A stretch of DNA of 64,000 bases from Aquimarina sp042434915 (lineage in GTDB: Bacteria > Bacteroidota > Bacteroidia > Flavobacteriales > Flavobacteriaceae): contig NZ_CP170198.1 of assembly GCF_042434915.1 (NCBI RefSeq), positions 2,294,001-2,358,000 on the forward strand, written 5' to 3'. Position 1 is the stretch's first letter, and every line of letters begins with the position of its first letter. This document shows positions 1 through 8,462 of the stretch, one piece after another. A program made the position numbers and the translations under genes. The notes under the pieces were generated by a model. The model did not search any database. It was given only the letters and a program-made list of their open reading frames with translations, and was not told the origin of the DNA.

Positions 1-14
1 CTAAAATAAACCCT

Positions 15-584
15 ATGAAATGTATAAAAATTTTAATGACAATATTTTGTTTCTATCTTTTTGGTTGCAATAAAACTACGCAAACTAATAACTTTGCTTT
101 TGATAAAGATGCCGTAGGTAAATTAACCTCAAAAACGTTGATCTCTGCAATTGACTCTCTATACCCTACAGATTCAATTGTCAAAAGAAATAGCAACAAT
201 GCCTTTTTATCCAGTAACGGCGAAATTGAGATCTTCGATGCATCAGGTGATAAATTGCTAATAATCGAACCTACATCAAAAAGCACCGAAACCAACACCA
301 TAAAAAGTATACAGATCATTGACCCCCGTTTTACTACAAAAAATGGTATCTCAATTGCGAGTACTTTCAAAGAACTTAAAGAAGCCTTCCCTATTTCTAA
401 AATAAATAATACCCTGAGTACTGCGGTGGTTTTTATTGATAGCTTGAATGCCTATGTAACCATTGATAAAAAATTTCTACCTATTGCCTATCGCAATAAT
501 ACAGATCTTAAAATTGAAGCCAACAGTATCGCAGATTCTGCCAAGATCAAACATTTTTGGATTCAGTGGAACGACATCAAATAA
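15..584 (+). CDS. Putative lipoprotein of unknown function
   Basis: A 189-residue protein begins with a lipoprotein signal: a short basic start, a hydrophobic stretch and the lipobox LFGC at about residues 15-18. It is therefore probably anchored in the outer membrane or periplasmic face. The mature part is a small soluble domain rich in Ser, Thr and Asn, and I do not recognise a family or catalytic residues in it. The stop lies only 4 bases before the start of the following cupin gene, so the two are probably co-transcribed. The start ATG is close to the window edge, and nothing can be said about what lies upstream. Confidence 0.7.
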   Translation: MKCIKILMTIFCFYLFGCNKTTQTNNFAFDKDAVGKLTSKTLISAIDSLYPTDSIVKRNSNNAFLSSNGEIEIFDASGDKLLIIEPTSKSTETNTIKSIQIIDPRFTTKNGISIASTFKELKEAFPISKINNTLSTAVVFIDSLNAYVTIDKKFLPIAYRNNTDLKIEANSIADSAKIKHFWIQWNDIK

Positions 585-588
585 TATT

Positions 589-963
589 ATGATGAAAAAA
601 AAATTCGAAATTCAGCGATCTCCATTCATAGTACCTACAGATGATGGTAAGGTTATAAAAGAGCATTTTGGAGCAGTAACTAATAAAGACAATGAGCTAA
701 GCTTAGCACATATGATTGCGCCGCCTAAATGGTCAGAACCTTTTCAAACTCCTGATTTTGATGAGTACACTTTTATAATTAAAGGAAAAAAGCAATTTAC
801 GATAGAGGATGAAGTTATTGTTTTACGGGCTGGAGAATCTATCAAAATTGAGAAAGGCACCAAAATACAATACGCCAATCCTTTTGATGAGCCATGTGAA
901 TACATATCAATATGCAGACCAGCTTTTACCATAGAACACGTACACCGAGAAGATGAAAAGTAA
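589..963 (+). CDS. Cupin-domain protein
   Basis: A small single-domain cupin of about 125 residues. The reading frame stays open further upstream, but that part would overlap the lipoprotein gene and does not look like cupin sequence. The tandem ATG codons at 589 and 592, just after the lipoprotein stop, are the natural start. The middle (YTFIIKGKKQFTIEDEVIVLRAGES) carries the usual second cupin half: a G-rich strand, a hydrophobic core and an acidic turn followed by AGE. The classic HxH metal pair is not obvious, so metal binding is uncertain. Its last 11 bases overlap the next gene, which points to translational coupling with the alpha/beta hydrolase. The substrate is unknown. Confidence 0.7.
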   Translation: MMKKKFEIQRSPFIVPTDDGKVIKEHFGAVTNKDNELSLAHMIAPPKWSEPFQTPDFDEYTFIIKGKKQFTIEDEVIVLRAGESIKIEKGTKIQYANPFDEPCEYISICRPAFTIEHVHREDEK

Positions 964-1792
964 AATAATAGCATACATGCCAATACTTATAGGCAAGCGA
1001 TTGAAATTACTTTTTAAGATTTCACCCAATAAAGCTTTGCGTAAGGCTTTTATTTTATTTTGCACACCTCGCAAAGGAGCGGTCCTTCCTGATCAAGTTG
1101 ACTTTCTAGATGCTGCCGAAGATGAGATTGTGACAGTCAACGATATTTTTTTACAAACGTATCGATGGCAAGGTACCGAAGATACTATTTTATTAGTTCA
1201 TGGCTGGGAAAGTAATACACATCGATGGAAAAAACTTATACAAACCTTACAAAAAGAAAAGTATACAATTATAGCTTTTGATGCACCTGCTCATGGTTAT
1301 AGCTCTGGAACTATATTAAATGTACCGTTATATGCAGAATGCCTAAAAAAGATAGTTGACTTATACCGACCTAATCACATTATTGGACACTCTGTTGGTG
1401 GTATGTGCACTGCATTTTATCAATACACATATCAAAATCCAGAAGTAGATAAACTAATTCTACTTGCTCCGCCATCAGAACTAACATTAATAATGAAAGG
1501 TTACCAAAGAACCTTACGCCTTCCCGATCGTTTTATGGAAGCTTTGGACGATTATTTTAAAAATCGTTTTGGTTACAAATTCAAAGAGTTTTCAATCGCC
1601 CAATTTTCAAAAAAGATACAAAACAAAGGTCTGTTAATACATGATAAATTTGATGATATTGCCCCCTACTCAGCCGCCATTGCTATCAACGAAAACTGGC
1701 AGAATGGTACGTTAATAACTACAGAAAATTATGGGCATTCATTGTTCAATGACACTATAGATGAGCACATCGTAAATTTTATTAACTCTTGA
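953..1792 (+). CDS. Alpha/beta hydrolase
   Basis: A 279-residue serine hydrolase of the alpha/beta fold. The oxyanion segment VHGWES is at about residues 82-87, the strand-turn FDAPAHGYS follows, and the nucleophile elbow GHSVGG places the catalytic Ser at about 146. A late YGHS near residue 260 supplies the probable catalytic His, and an acidic HDKFDD at about 230 the acid. No signal peptide is convincing, although the N-terminus is hydrophobic and basic, so a cytoplasmic or peripheral membrane location is likely. It overlaps the upstream cupin gene by 11 bases, so a lipoprotein-cupin-hydrolase operon is likely. The substrate (ester, lactone or lipid) cannot be read from the sequence. Confidence 0.85.
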   Translation: MKSKIIAYMPILIGKRLKLLFKISPNKALRKAFILFCTPRKGAVLPDQVDFLDAAEDEIVTVNDIFLQTYRWQGTEDTILLVHGWESNTHRWKKLIQTLQKEKYTIIAFDAPAHGYSSGTILNVPLYAECLKKIVDLYRPNHIIGHSVGGMCTAFYQYTYQNPEVDKLILLAPPSELTLIMKGYQRTLRLPDRFMEALDDYFKNRFGYKFKEFSIAQFSKKIQNKGLLIHDKFDDIAPYSAAIAINENWQNGTLITTENYGHSLFNDTIDEHIVNFINS

Positions 1793-1870
1793 TATAAAAT
1801 CTATTCAAAACTATAGGTCGAATATTGTAAAACTACTATATCTTGGATACTTTAAATTTTATAAGCACCT

Positions 1871-2743
1871 TTGCATGTGGAAAATTCTAAAAACATACGT
1901 CTTAACAAATACTTAAGTGAAATAGGCTATTGCTCACGTCGAGAAGCCGACAAATTAATTGATCAAGGTCGGGTAACTGTTAATGAAAAACTACCTGAGA
2001 TGGGTACAAAAATCAATATAGAGGACGTAGTTAGAGTTGATGGAGAACTTGTACAGAAGAAAGAAGCTACTCATGTCTACATTGCATTAAATAAACCTGT
2101 GGGAATCGTTTGTACTACAGCAGAGCAAGAAAAAGACAATATTATCAACTTCATGAATTATCCGCGTAGAATCTTTCCTATTGGACGCTTAGATAAACCT
2201 AGTGAAGGTTTGATATTGCTTACAAGTGATGGAGATATTGTGAATAAAATCCTGCGTGCAAGAAACAATCACGAAAAAGAATATATCGTTACTGTAGATA
2301 AACTAATCAATCCTCTTTTTATTAAAAGAATGGGTAGTGGTATCCCTATCTTAGACACTATCACTCGCAACTGTGAAGTTGAGCAACTAAGTAAATATGA
2401 ATTCAGGATTGTATTAACCCAAGGTTTAAATCGTCAAATTCGAAGAATGTGTGAATATTTAGGATATGAGGTAATTAAACTAAAACGAATTCGTATCATG
2501 AATATTAAGCTGTCCACTCCTGTAGGCGAGTGGCGCTATCTCACTCCCGAAGAAATGGAAGTACTATATAATGATATAAAAGACTCTGGAAAAACTGAAA
2601 AATATTCTATTCAAGAAAAAAAATCTTCTTCTAAACATTCAAAATTTTCTCGAAAAGAAAAGTTTCAACAGAAAAACAATAAAAAAAAATCTGCTTCAAG
2701 CGCGCCTTCGCGCTCCCGTACTCGCAAAGATCGACCAAAGTAA
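1871..2743 (+). CDS. 23S rRNA pseudouridine synthase, RluF/RluB type
   Basis: An S4 RNA-binding domain (about residues 9-55, with the phrase SRREADKLIDQGRVTVN) is followed by a pseudouridine synthase domain whose motif GRLDKPSEGL puts the catalytic Asp near residue 107. The family isomerises a uridine in ribosomal RNA. The last 50 residues are a Lys/Ser/Arg-rich disordered tail that probably adds RNA contacts and is common in Bacteroidota homologues. There is no in-frame ATG: a stop lies just upstream, so translation must begin at TTG 1871 or GTG 1877. An out-of-frame ATG overlaps this position. Assignment to RluF rather than RluB is tentative. Confidence 0.88.
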   Translation: MHVENSKNIRLNKYLSEIGYCSRREADKLIDQGRVTVNEKLPEMGTKINIEDVVRVDGELVQKKEATHVYIALNKPVGIVCTTAEQEKDNIINFMNYPRRIFPIGRLDKPSEGLILLTSDGDIVNKILRARNNHEKEYIVTVDKLINPLFIKRMGSGIPILDTITRNCEVEQLSKYEFRIVLTQGLNRQIRRMCEYLGYEVIKLKRIRIMNIKLSTPVGEWRYLTPEEMEVLYNDIKDSGKTEKYSIQEKKSSSKHSKFSRKEKFQQKNNKKKSASSAPSRSRTRKDRPK

Positions 2744-2923
2744 CATTCAATCTTTGCTAAAATCTAGAATATTATGTGTCTAATAGTTAATATTTCTTTT
2801 CATCTTTATATCTTATACTTACAAACATTCAATACTCAAAAATTAAGATGGTGCAAGCATACACCATTAGAAAAAAATACTAATTAAAAACTGTATTACA
2901 CAACAATCAATAAAAACTTATAC

Positions 2924-3352
2924 ATGAACAAATTAAGTCCTTTTCATTTGGCCATTCCCGTTTCAAACCTTCAAGCGGCAAGAACATTTTATAGTTCTAT
3001 ACTTAATTTGGAAGAAGGAAGAAGTAGTGACGAATGGGTTGATTACAATTTTTTTGGTCACCAACTAGTTATACATTACACCCCGGATCCTAGTAAGCAC
3101 GCCTCCAAAGATCATAGTGAGGTTGACGGAAAACAGGTGCCAGTTCCACATTTTGGGATTGTTTTGGATTGGGATCTTTGGCATGAATTTTCGGATCAGC
3201 TCAAAGAAAAAAAAATAAAATTTGAAATTGAACCCCATATCAGGTTTAAAGGAAAAGTTGGAGAACAGGCTACTATGTTTTTCTATGATCCATCGGGAAA
3301 TGCGTTAGAGTTTAAATCGTTTAAAGACAAAAACCAGATTTTTGCTAAATAA
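2924..3352 (+). CDS. VOC (glyoxalase/dioxygenase-fold) protein
   Basis: A 142-residue protein with the two beta-alpha-beta-beta-beta modules of the vicinal oxygen chelate superfamily. It opens with FHLAIPVSNLQAARTFY, where the His is the first metal ligand, and ends with FFYDPSGNALEFKSF, where the Glu is the usual last ligand. An internal HFGIVLDW provides the His that starts the second module. These features fit a metal-dependent glyoxalase or dioxygenase-like enzyme, but the substrate cannot be predicted. It stands alone, with 180 bases of upstream non-coding DNA. Confidence 0.85.
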   Translation: MNKLSPFHLAIPVSNLQAARTFYSSILNLEEGRSSDEWVDYNFFGHQLVIHYTPDPSKHASKDHSEVDGKQVPVPHFGIVLDWDLWHEFSDQLKEKKIKFEIEPHIRFKGKVGEQATMFFYDPSGNALEFKSFKDKNQIFAK

Positions 3353-3519
3353 ATTCGAATAACGTCAACTTTTATCCGATTAAAGACAAGCCCCTATCTT
3401 ACTCAATAACAGTATTTTTAGTATCTTACACGCTGTATTTATCATTAAATTTATCCCCTAAAAATTGAGATAATTACTTAATATTCGTGTAATGTACAAC
3501 CTCCTACAAAGAAAGTATT

Positions 3520-4341
3520 ATGAAAAGGGAAATCCTTCTTTGTATAGTTATTTTATTGTATTGTTTTAGTTGTAAAAATTCTCAAAAAGAGAATGAATCT
3601 CTCTATATTGAAATTGAAAATTTAAAAACCTTACTTGCTGAGTGTCGACTCTCGCCTGCAGAACTTTTACAACAAGCAAATGAATACTATGATGGACAGA
3701 ATTTGAAAGCTTCAAAAACCAAGTTACTGTCTTTACTTACAAAATATCCAAATGCTAATGAGAGTACCAAAGCAAGAATCTTACTAAAAAAAGTTAATGA
3801 CGAAATCATTAAACGTAAAAATCAATTTTCACCACTTTCAGGTAAGCGTTTACAACGTATTTTGGAAGAAATGGTCAAAAAACACGATATTTTAAGCGCA
3901 ACAGATTGGTACTATGACAAATCCTCATCTCAAGATAAAACAGAAAATTTGCTATTTGCGTATGTGGGGCAAAAGAAACGAACGGTACCCCAATTACATT
4001 ATACTATCAATCATTACACAAAAAATGATTGGTTGTTTATAGAACATATAATCATTGATGCCGATGGCAAAATTTATAATTTAGAAGAACAAAAACTTGG
4101 TATGTTCGAGACTAGTGAGGTCTCTGGAGGTATGCGAGAGTGGTTTAACAAGCGTTGTTCTTCAAACGAAATCAAAATGTTGCACGATATTGCCACAAGT
4201 TCCAAAACAAAAATTAGATATATAGGAAAACGAAGGATGGATGAGCGAGTGGTCTCATCCTCAGAGAAAGAATCTCTACAACGTATCTTAGGCCTCTACG
4301 AATCTCTTGGAGGTAAACTAGAAGGTACTATTATTCCTTAA
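3520..4341 (+). CDS. Putative lipoprotein with TPR/YfiO-like N-terminal part
   Basis: The 273-residue product starts with a hydrophobic signal ending in the lipobox FSC (Cys near residue 18). It is followed by a short coiled-coil stretch (ENESLYIEIENLKTLLAE). Residues about 45-95 (LLQQANEYYDGQNLKASKTKLLSLLTKYPN) read like two tetratricopeptide helix pairs of the YfiO/YbgF kind. The C-terminal 160 residues are a globular domain I do not recognise. Envelope anchoring is likely and a scaffolding role is possible, but no function can be assigned. Neighbours on both sides are unrelated single genes. Confidence 0.7.
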   Translation: MKREILLCIVILLYCFSCKNSQKENESLYIEIENLKTLLAECRLSPAELLQQANEYYDGQNLKASKTKLLSLLTKYPNANESTKARILLKKVNDEIIKRKNQFSPLSGKRLQRILEEMVKKHDILSATDWYYDKSSSQDKTENLLFAYVGQKKRTVPQLHYTINHYTKNDWLFIEHIIIDADGKIYNLEEQKLGMFETSEVSGGMREWFNKRCSSNEIKMLHDIATSSKTKIRYIGKRRMDERVVSSSEKESLQRILGLYESLGGKLEGTIIP

Positions 4342-4461
4342 TCTAATGTTTGGATTCGATTTTACGTTAAAATTACAGCCTTTTTGAGCAATACCGCTTA
4401 TTTCATGGCTATTCTTAAAAATAATATTTATATTTTGCTGCATATTTAAAATACTTATTAA

Positions 4462-5391
4462 ATGGACTTTACAAACCCCCTTGTCTATGGAGTGCCTTGT
4501 TTTTTGGGATTAATTCTATTAGAATTAACGTACAGTAAAACACACGATGCTCATAAAGATCTCTACAATTGGAAAGATTTATCAGCAAGTTTAACTATGG
4601 GAATAGGATCTGCACTTCTAGCCCCGCTTATCAAAACAATATCTGCTATTGTCATATTTAATTATGTGTATGAGGTTTTTAATCCTGAGGTGAATGGTGT
4701 TAGAACCAACATTATGGGATGGGAATCATTTGGATACGCTTGGTATGTATGGATAATTTGTCAACTATTGGATGATTTCACTTATTATTGGTTTCATCGT
4801 CAAAACCATATGGTTAGAGCGTTATGGGCTGCACACATTGTGCATCATTCATCAGATAATTTTAACCTAGGAACCGCGGTACGTAATGGTTGGTTTACCA
4901 TCCTATACAAACCTTTGTTCTATATGTGGTTACCAGCATTAGGTTTTCCGCCCGCAATGGTAGTAGTTTGTTTAGGTATTGAGGCTTTATGGCAATTTCA
5001 ATTACACTCTGTCTATGTACCCAAAATGGGAATTATAGAAAAAGTGTTTAACACCCATACAATGCACCAAGTACATCATGCAAAAAACCTCGAATACATG
5101 GATAAAAATCACGGAGGTTTTTTAAACATATTTGATAAAATATTTGGAACTTGGAAAGAACTAGATGAAACTATCGAGGTTGAGTACGGAGTTACCCATG
5201 CACCAAACTCATACAATCCTTGGGTAATCCTTACGCATGAATATAAAGATATATGGAAAGATACCAAACGATCAAAAAACTGGTATCATAAATTTATGTA
5301 CATATTTGGACCTCCAGGTTGGAGTCACGATGGAAGCACTCAAACAGTAAAACAAATGCAGAGAGCTCTAAAAAAACAAGAATCCGTGTAA
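4462..5391 (+). CDS. Fatty acid hydroxylase / alkylglycerol monooxygenase-like membrane enzyme
   Basis: A 309-residue membrane protein of the sterol desaturase/fatty acid hydroxylase superfamily. Three histidine boxes are visible: HRQNH at about 112-116, HIVHH at about 125-129 and HTMHQVHH at about 198-205. These bind a di-iron centre. The surrounding phrases (YYWFHR, HHSSDNFNL, DKNHGGFLNIFDKIFGT) resemble alkylglycerol monooxygenase more than sterol C5 desaturase, judged from memory of the family. Several hydrophobic segments flank the boxes, as expected for an integral membrane oxygenase. The next gene, 25 bases downstream, is a fatty-aldehyde-type dehydrogenase, which would remove the aldehyde that ether cleavage produces. 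Confidence 0.85.
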   Translation: MDFTNPLVYGVPCFLGLILLELTYSKTHDAHKDLYNWKDLSASLTMGIGSALLAPLIKTISAIVIFNYVYEVFNPEVNGVRTNIMGWESFGYAWYVWIICQLLDDFTYYWFHRQNHMVRALWAAHIVHHSSDNFNLGTAVRNGWFTILYKPLFYMWLPALGFPPAMVVVCLGIEALWQFQLHSVYVPKMGIIEKVFNTHTMHQVHHAKNLEYMDKNHGGFLNIFDKIFGTWKELDETIEVEYGVTHAPNSYNPWVILTHEYKDIWKDTKRSKNWYHKFMYIFGPPGWSHDGSTQTVKQMQRALKKQESV

Positions 5392-5416
5392 TAGTACCGA
5401 AAAAACTTACGAACCT

Positions 5417-6781
5417 ATGGGATATCAAACACTAGTTGACGCACAGTATACTTTTTTTAATACGAACGCAACCAAAGATATCCTGTTTAGAAAAAAGGCA
5501 CTTAAACGGCTAAAAAATGTTTTAAAAGAAAACGAAGAAATTCTTTATGAAGCAATTTTTAAAGATTTTAAAAAGTCTAAATTTGAAACTTATGTGACCG
5601 AACTTGCGCTGGTTTATAGTGAAATTGATGTAGCTCTTAAAAACCTAAATAATTGGTCGAGTAAGAGGAGGATTAGAACCAGTCTTGCAAATTTTCCTGC
5701 CAAGAGTTATATCATCGCAGAACCTCTGGGTGTTTCTTTAGTAATTGGCGCATGGAACTACCCTTATCAACTATCACTAGCACCTGCCGTAGCTGCGTTA
5801 GCAGCCGGCTGTACAGTAATTTTGAAACCTAGTGAGATTGCTGTACATACCTCAAGCACGATTGCTCAACTTATCAATAAAAATTTTGACGCTAATTTTT
5901 TTACTGTTATTGAAGGCGGTGTTAGTGAAACAACTGAATTATTATCGCATAAGTTTGATAAAATATTTTTTACAGGAAGTGTGGCTGTGGGTAAAATAAT
6001 ATACAAAGCTGCAGCAGAACATTTAACTCCAGTAACACTAGAGCTTGGAGGAAAAAGTCCTGCTATTATCTCAAAACATGTTCATCTAAAAAACACAGCA
6101 AAACGATTAGTTTGGGCAAAATTTCTAAATGCTGGACAGACATGTATCGCTCCAGATTATGTGCTTGTACAAAATAGTATAAAAGAAAAATTTGTACATG
6201 CAATTATTGATGAAATTAAAGCGGCTGCATACGCTATAGATCACGATAATTACACTCAAATAATCGATGTTAAAAATTATATACGACTCAAACAATTTAT
6301 TAGTAAAGAAACTTTGTATTATGGTGGTAAAACAGATGATGATGAACGTATAATTTACCCTACCCTGCTCACTAATATCGAGTTTAACCATCCTGTTATG
6401 CAGGAGGAAATTTTTGGACCTATATTACCAATAATTAGCTATGAAACTATGAGTGAAGCCATTGAGATGGTCAAAAAACTTCCAAAACCACTCGCTTGCT
6501 ATGTATTTACCAGAAGAAAAAAGGAAAAAGAAATGGTTTTAAACAAGCTCTCATTTGGCGGAGGCTCTATTAATGATGCAATTATGCATGTAACTGAACA
6601 AAATCTACCTTTTGGAGGCGTAGGTAATAGTGGCATGGGAAACTATCATGGTAAATCGGGATTTGATGCATTCTCACACCATAAAAGCATACTAGAAAAA
6701 ACGTTTTTGTTTGAACCAAACTTAAAGTATGCTCCATACTCCAATTTAAAGCTGAAATTAATAAAATGGCTTATTAAATAG
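5417..6781 (+). CDS. Class-3-type (fatty) aldehyde dehydrogenase
   Basis: A 454-residue NAD(P)-dependent aldehyde dehydrogenase. The general base lies in LELGGKSP (Glu near 209) and the nucleophile in NAGQTCIAPDY (Cys near 242). The cofactor-binding turn FFTGSVAVGK and the substrate-side phrase NLPFGGVGNSGMG are also present. The length and the NWSSKRR and APYSNLKLK sections match ALDH3-type enzymes, including fatty aldehyde dehydrogenases. The C-terminus is basic and hydrophobic and may touch the membrane. It follows the hydroxylase gene by 25 bases and is presumably co-transcribed with it. It ends 14 bases from the convergent kynurenine 3-monooxygenase gene. Confidence 0.92.
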   Translation: MGYQTLVDAQYTFFNTNATKDILFRKKALKRLKNVLKENEEILYEAIFKDFKKSKFETYVTELALVYSEIDVALKNLNNWSSKRRIRTSLANFPAKSYIIAEPLGVSLVIGAWNYPYQLSLAPAVAALAAGCTVILKPSEIAVHTSSTIAQLINKNFDANFFTVIEGGVSETTELLSHKFDKIFFTGSVAVGKIIYKAAAEHLTPVTLELGGKSPAIISKHVHLKNTAKRLVWAKFLNAGQTCIAPDYVLVQNSIKEKFVHAIIDEIKAAAYAIDHDNYTQIIDVKNYIRLKQFISKETLYYGGKTDDDERIIYPTLLTNIEFNHPVMQEEIFGPILPIISYETMSEAIEMVKKLPKPLACYVFTRRKKEKEMVLNKLSFGGGSINDAIMHVTEQNLPFGGVGNSGMGNYHGKSGFDAFSHHKSILEKTFLFEPNLKYAPYSNLKLKLIKWLIK

Positions 6782-6795
6782 TTACCAATTACATC

Positions 6796-8148
6796 CTACT
6801 TTTCATCTAGTAACTTCAAAATAAACATCTCTGTTTCAGGTGAATTCCACGTTTTATGTATCTCAGGTCGTTGCATTACATGCTCCATAATTTCCGCTTG
6901 ACGGTTACCAATTTTTAAAGCATCTGCATAGGGATTGTTTGTAAAAGTAACTCGAGAATACAAAGGCAACCATTTATCAGGATGTTTTTCAGAAAAATGT
7001 TTTTCAATTTTCTTACGAAGCAGAAAATTAGCATCGGCTGTTTTGCTACTCATCTCCATAAAATTACGATAAGAAAGTTCGGTTATGGCATCTGTGTTGG
7101 GTTTACGCGATGATTGGTACTGTTCAAAAATTTGGTGCCAATCTTCTTTACCTTCTTCAAACTTCTCTATAATTTCATTCAAAATAAATATGTCCTCAAA
7201 CCCTGCATTCATACCTTGTCCATAAAAAGGTACAACCGCATGGGCAGAATCACCTATTAAGGCAACTTTATCCCAGTACGTCCAAGGGTAACATTTGATA
7301 GTAACCAAAGCACTTGTAGGATTAGTATTAAAATCTTGCACCAAGGTGGGCATTAAATCAAGTGTATCGGGAAAATAAATTTTCCAAAAATCTAATAGTG
7401 CTTGATCAGAATCTAATTGCTCAAAAGAATTTTCACCCTCATGTGGCATAAATAAGGTACAAGTAAAACTACCATCTAGATTAGGTAAGGCAATCAACAT
7501 AAAGTTACCTCTTGGCCAAATGTGTAATGAATTTTTATCCAGTTTGTAGCTACCATCCTCGTTGGGTGGAATACCTAACTCTTTATATCCTGCATCTAGG
7601 AAATCTTGAGAGTAGTCAAAACGACTACGACGTTGCATTTTATGCCTTACCCGAGAAAATGCTCCGTCACAACCAAAAATCATGTCGTAAGAGTATTCTG
7701 TCCAAGCTCCCTTCTCGGTATCCCCTGTAAAGATTTTTGCAGACGGTAGATCTACATCCCACACTTTTTCATTAAATCTAAATTCGACACCCTCATTCTC
7801 TGCTAAGGTGATCATTTTTCGATTTAGAACACCGCGCGAAATCGAATAGATAGCCTCACCCGCTTTACCGTAGTGTTGATCATACGTATCTTCTCCAACT
7901 ACGTGCATGGTTCGTTTATGCATAGGAATGGAAAGCTTTCTAATTTCGTCACCTACACCTACCTTATCCAAAGCGTTCCAACCCCTAACACTCATTGCCA
8001 AATTAATTGACCGACCACTAAACTGTATTTGTCTTATATCAGGACGGCGATCAAATACGGTTACCTTAAAGTTGCGACGACGTAAATAAATAGCTAATAA
8101 TGAACCTACTAGACCACTTCCTACAATTGCAATATTTTTTGTTTGCAT
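6796..8148 (-). CDS. kmo: Kynurenine 3-monooxygenase (FAD-dependent)
   Basis: A 450-residue group A flavoprotein hydroxylase. The N-terminal dinucleotide fold has GSGLVGSLLA at about residues 10-19 and ends its second strand with FDRRPD. The second FAD motif is GDSAHAVVPFYGQGMNAGFED, starting near residue 300. Phrases such as GRSINLAMSVRGW are typical of kynurenine 3-monooxygenase, which converts kynurenine to 3-hydroxykynurenine with NADPH and oxygen. The C-terminal region is long, as in true KMO enzymes, rather than a generic hydroxylase. The partner kynureninase gene is about 14 kb away on the same strand, so the pathway genes are not contiguous here. Confidence 0.92.
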   Translation of the reverse strand: MQTKNIAIVGSGLVGSLLAIYLRRRNFKVTVFDRRPDIRQIQFSGRSINLAMSVRGWNALDKVGVGDEIRKLSIPMHKRTMHVVGEDTYDQHYGKAGEAIYSISRGVLNRKMITLAENEGVEFRFNEKVWDVDLPSAKIFTGDTEKGAWTEYSYDMIFGCDGAFSRVRHKMQRRSRFDYSQDFLDAGYKELGIPPNEDGSYKLDKNSLHIWPRGNFMLIALPNLDGSFTCTLFMPHEGENSFEQLDSDQALLDFWKIYFPDTLDLMPTLVQDFNTNPTSALVTIKCYPWTYWDKVALIGDSAHAVVPFYGQGMNAGFEDIFILNEIIEKFEEGKEDWHQIFEQYQSSRKPNTDAITELSYRNFMEMSSKTADANFLLRKKIEKHFSEKHPDKWLPLYSRVTFTNNPYADALKIGNRQAEIMEHVMQRPEIHKTWNSPETEMFILKLLDEK

Positions 8149-8462
8149 ATATACTACATTCTTAACTTCCGAAAAATTGACAAGAATTCACCTAAGAACT
8201 CGAGTTTTAATGCTTTCGGAAAACATTGATAGTTTAAAAACGATAGCTATACAAACATTAAAACCTTCAGTAAAAATAACAATAATTAGCAAAGCGTTTC
8301 CCATTAACAGGAAAATAACGAACAATAAAAAGTATTTTATAAGGATGTTAACAGAGGTTGGATAGATGATATTCTAATTTTAGAGAAAATTAAAATTGCT
8401 TACTACTGTTCCTGAAAGTTTTAGGAAAGACAGAAAAATCATTAATCTTATAAAAAATTATT
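8149..8462. other. Gene-free stretch between kmo and the OYE gene
   Basis: This divergent intergenic region must hold the promoters of both flanking genes. An open frame of about 60 codons (8177-8365) lacks any family resemblance and I leave it out. The only structured element I see is the palindrome at 8409-8427. Confidence 0.5.
8409..8427. promoter_or_regulatory. 19-bp palindrome, possible operator of the OYE gene
   Basis: The sequence TTCCTGAAAGTTTTAGGAA is an inverted repeat around a central G, with one mismatched pair. It lies 35 bases before the start codon of the Old Yellow Enzyme gene, in the position expected for a repressor or activator site. No adjacent regulator gene is obvious, so the protein that binds is unknown. 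Confidence 0.35.

Noticed and set aside
8177..8365. Open frame of about 62 codons in the kmo-OYE interval
   Set aside because: No signal peptide, family resemblance or upstream element. It is AT-rich and occupies a region that should hold promoters.
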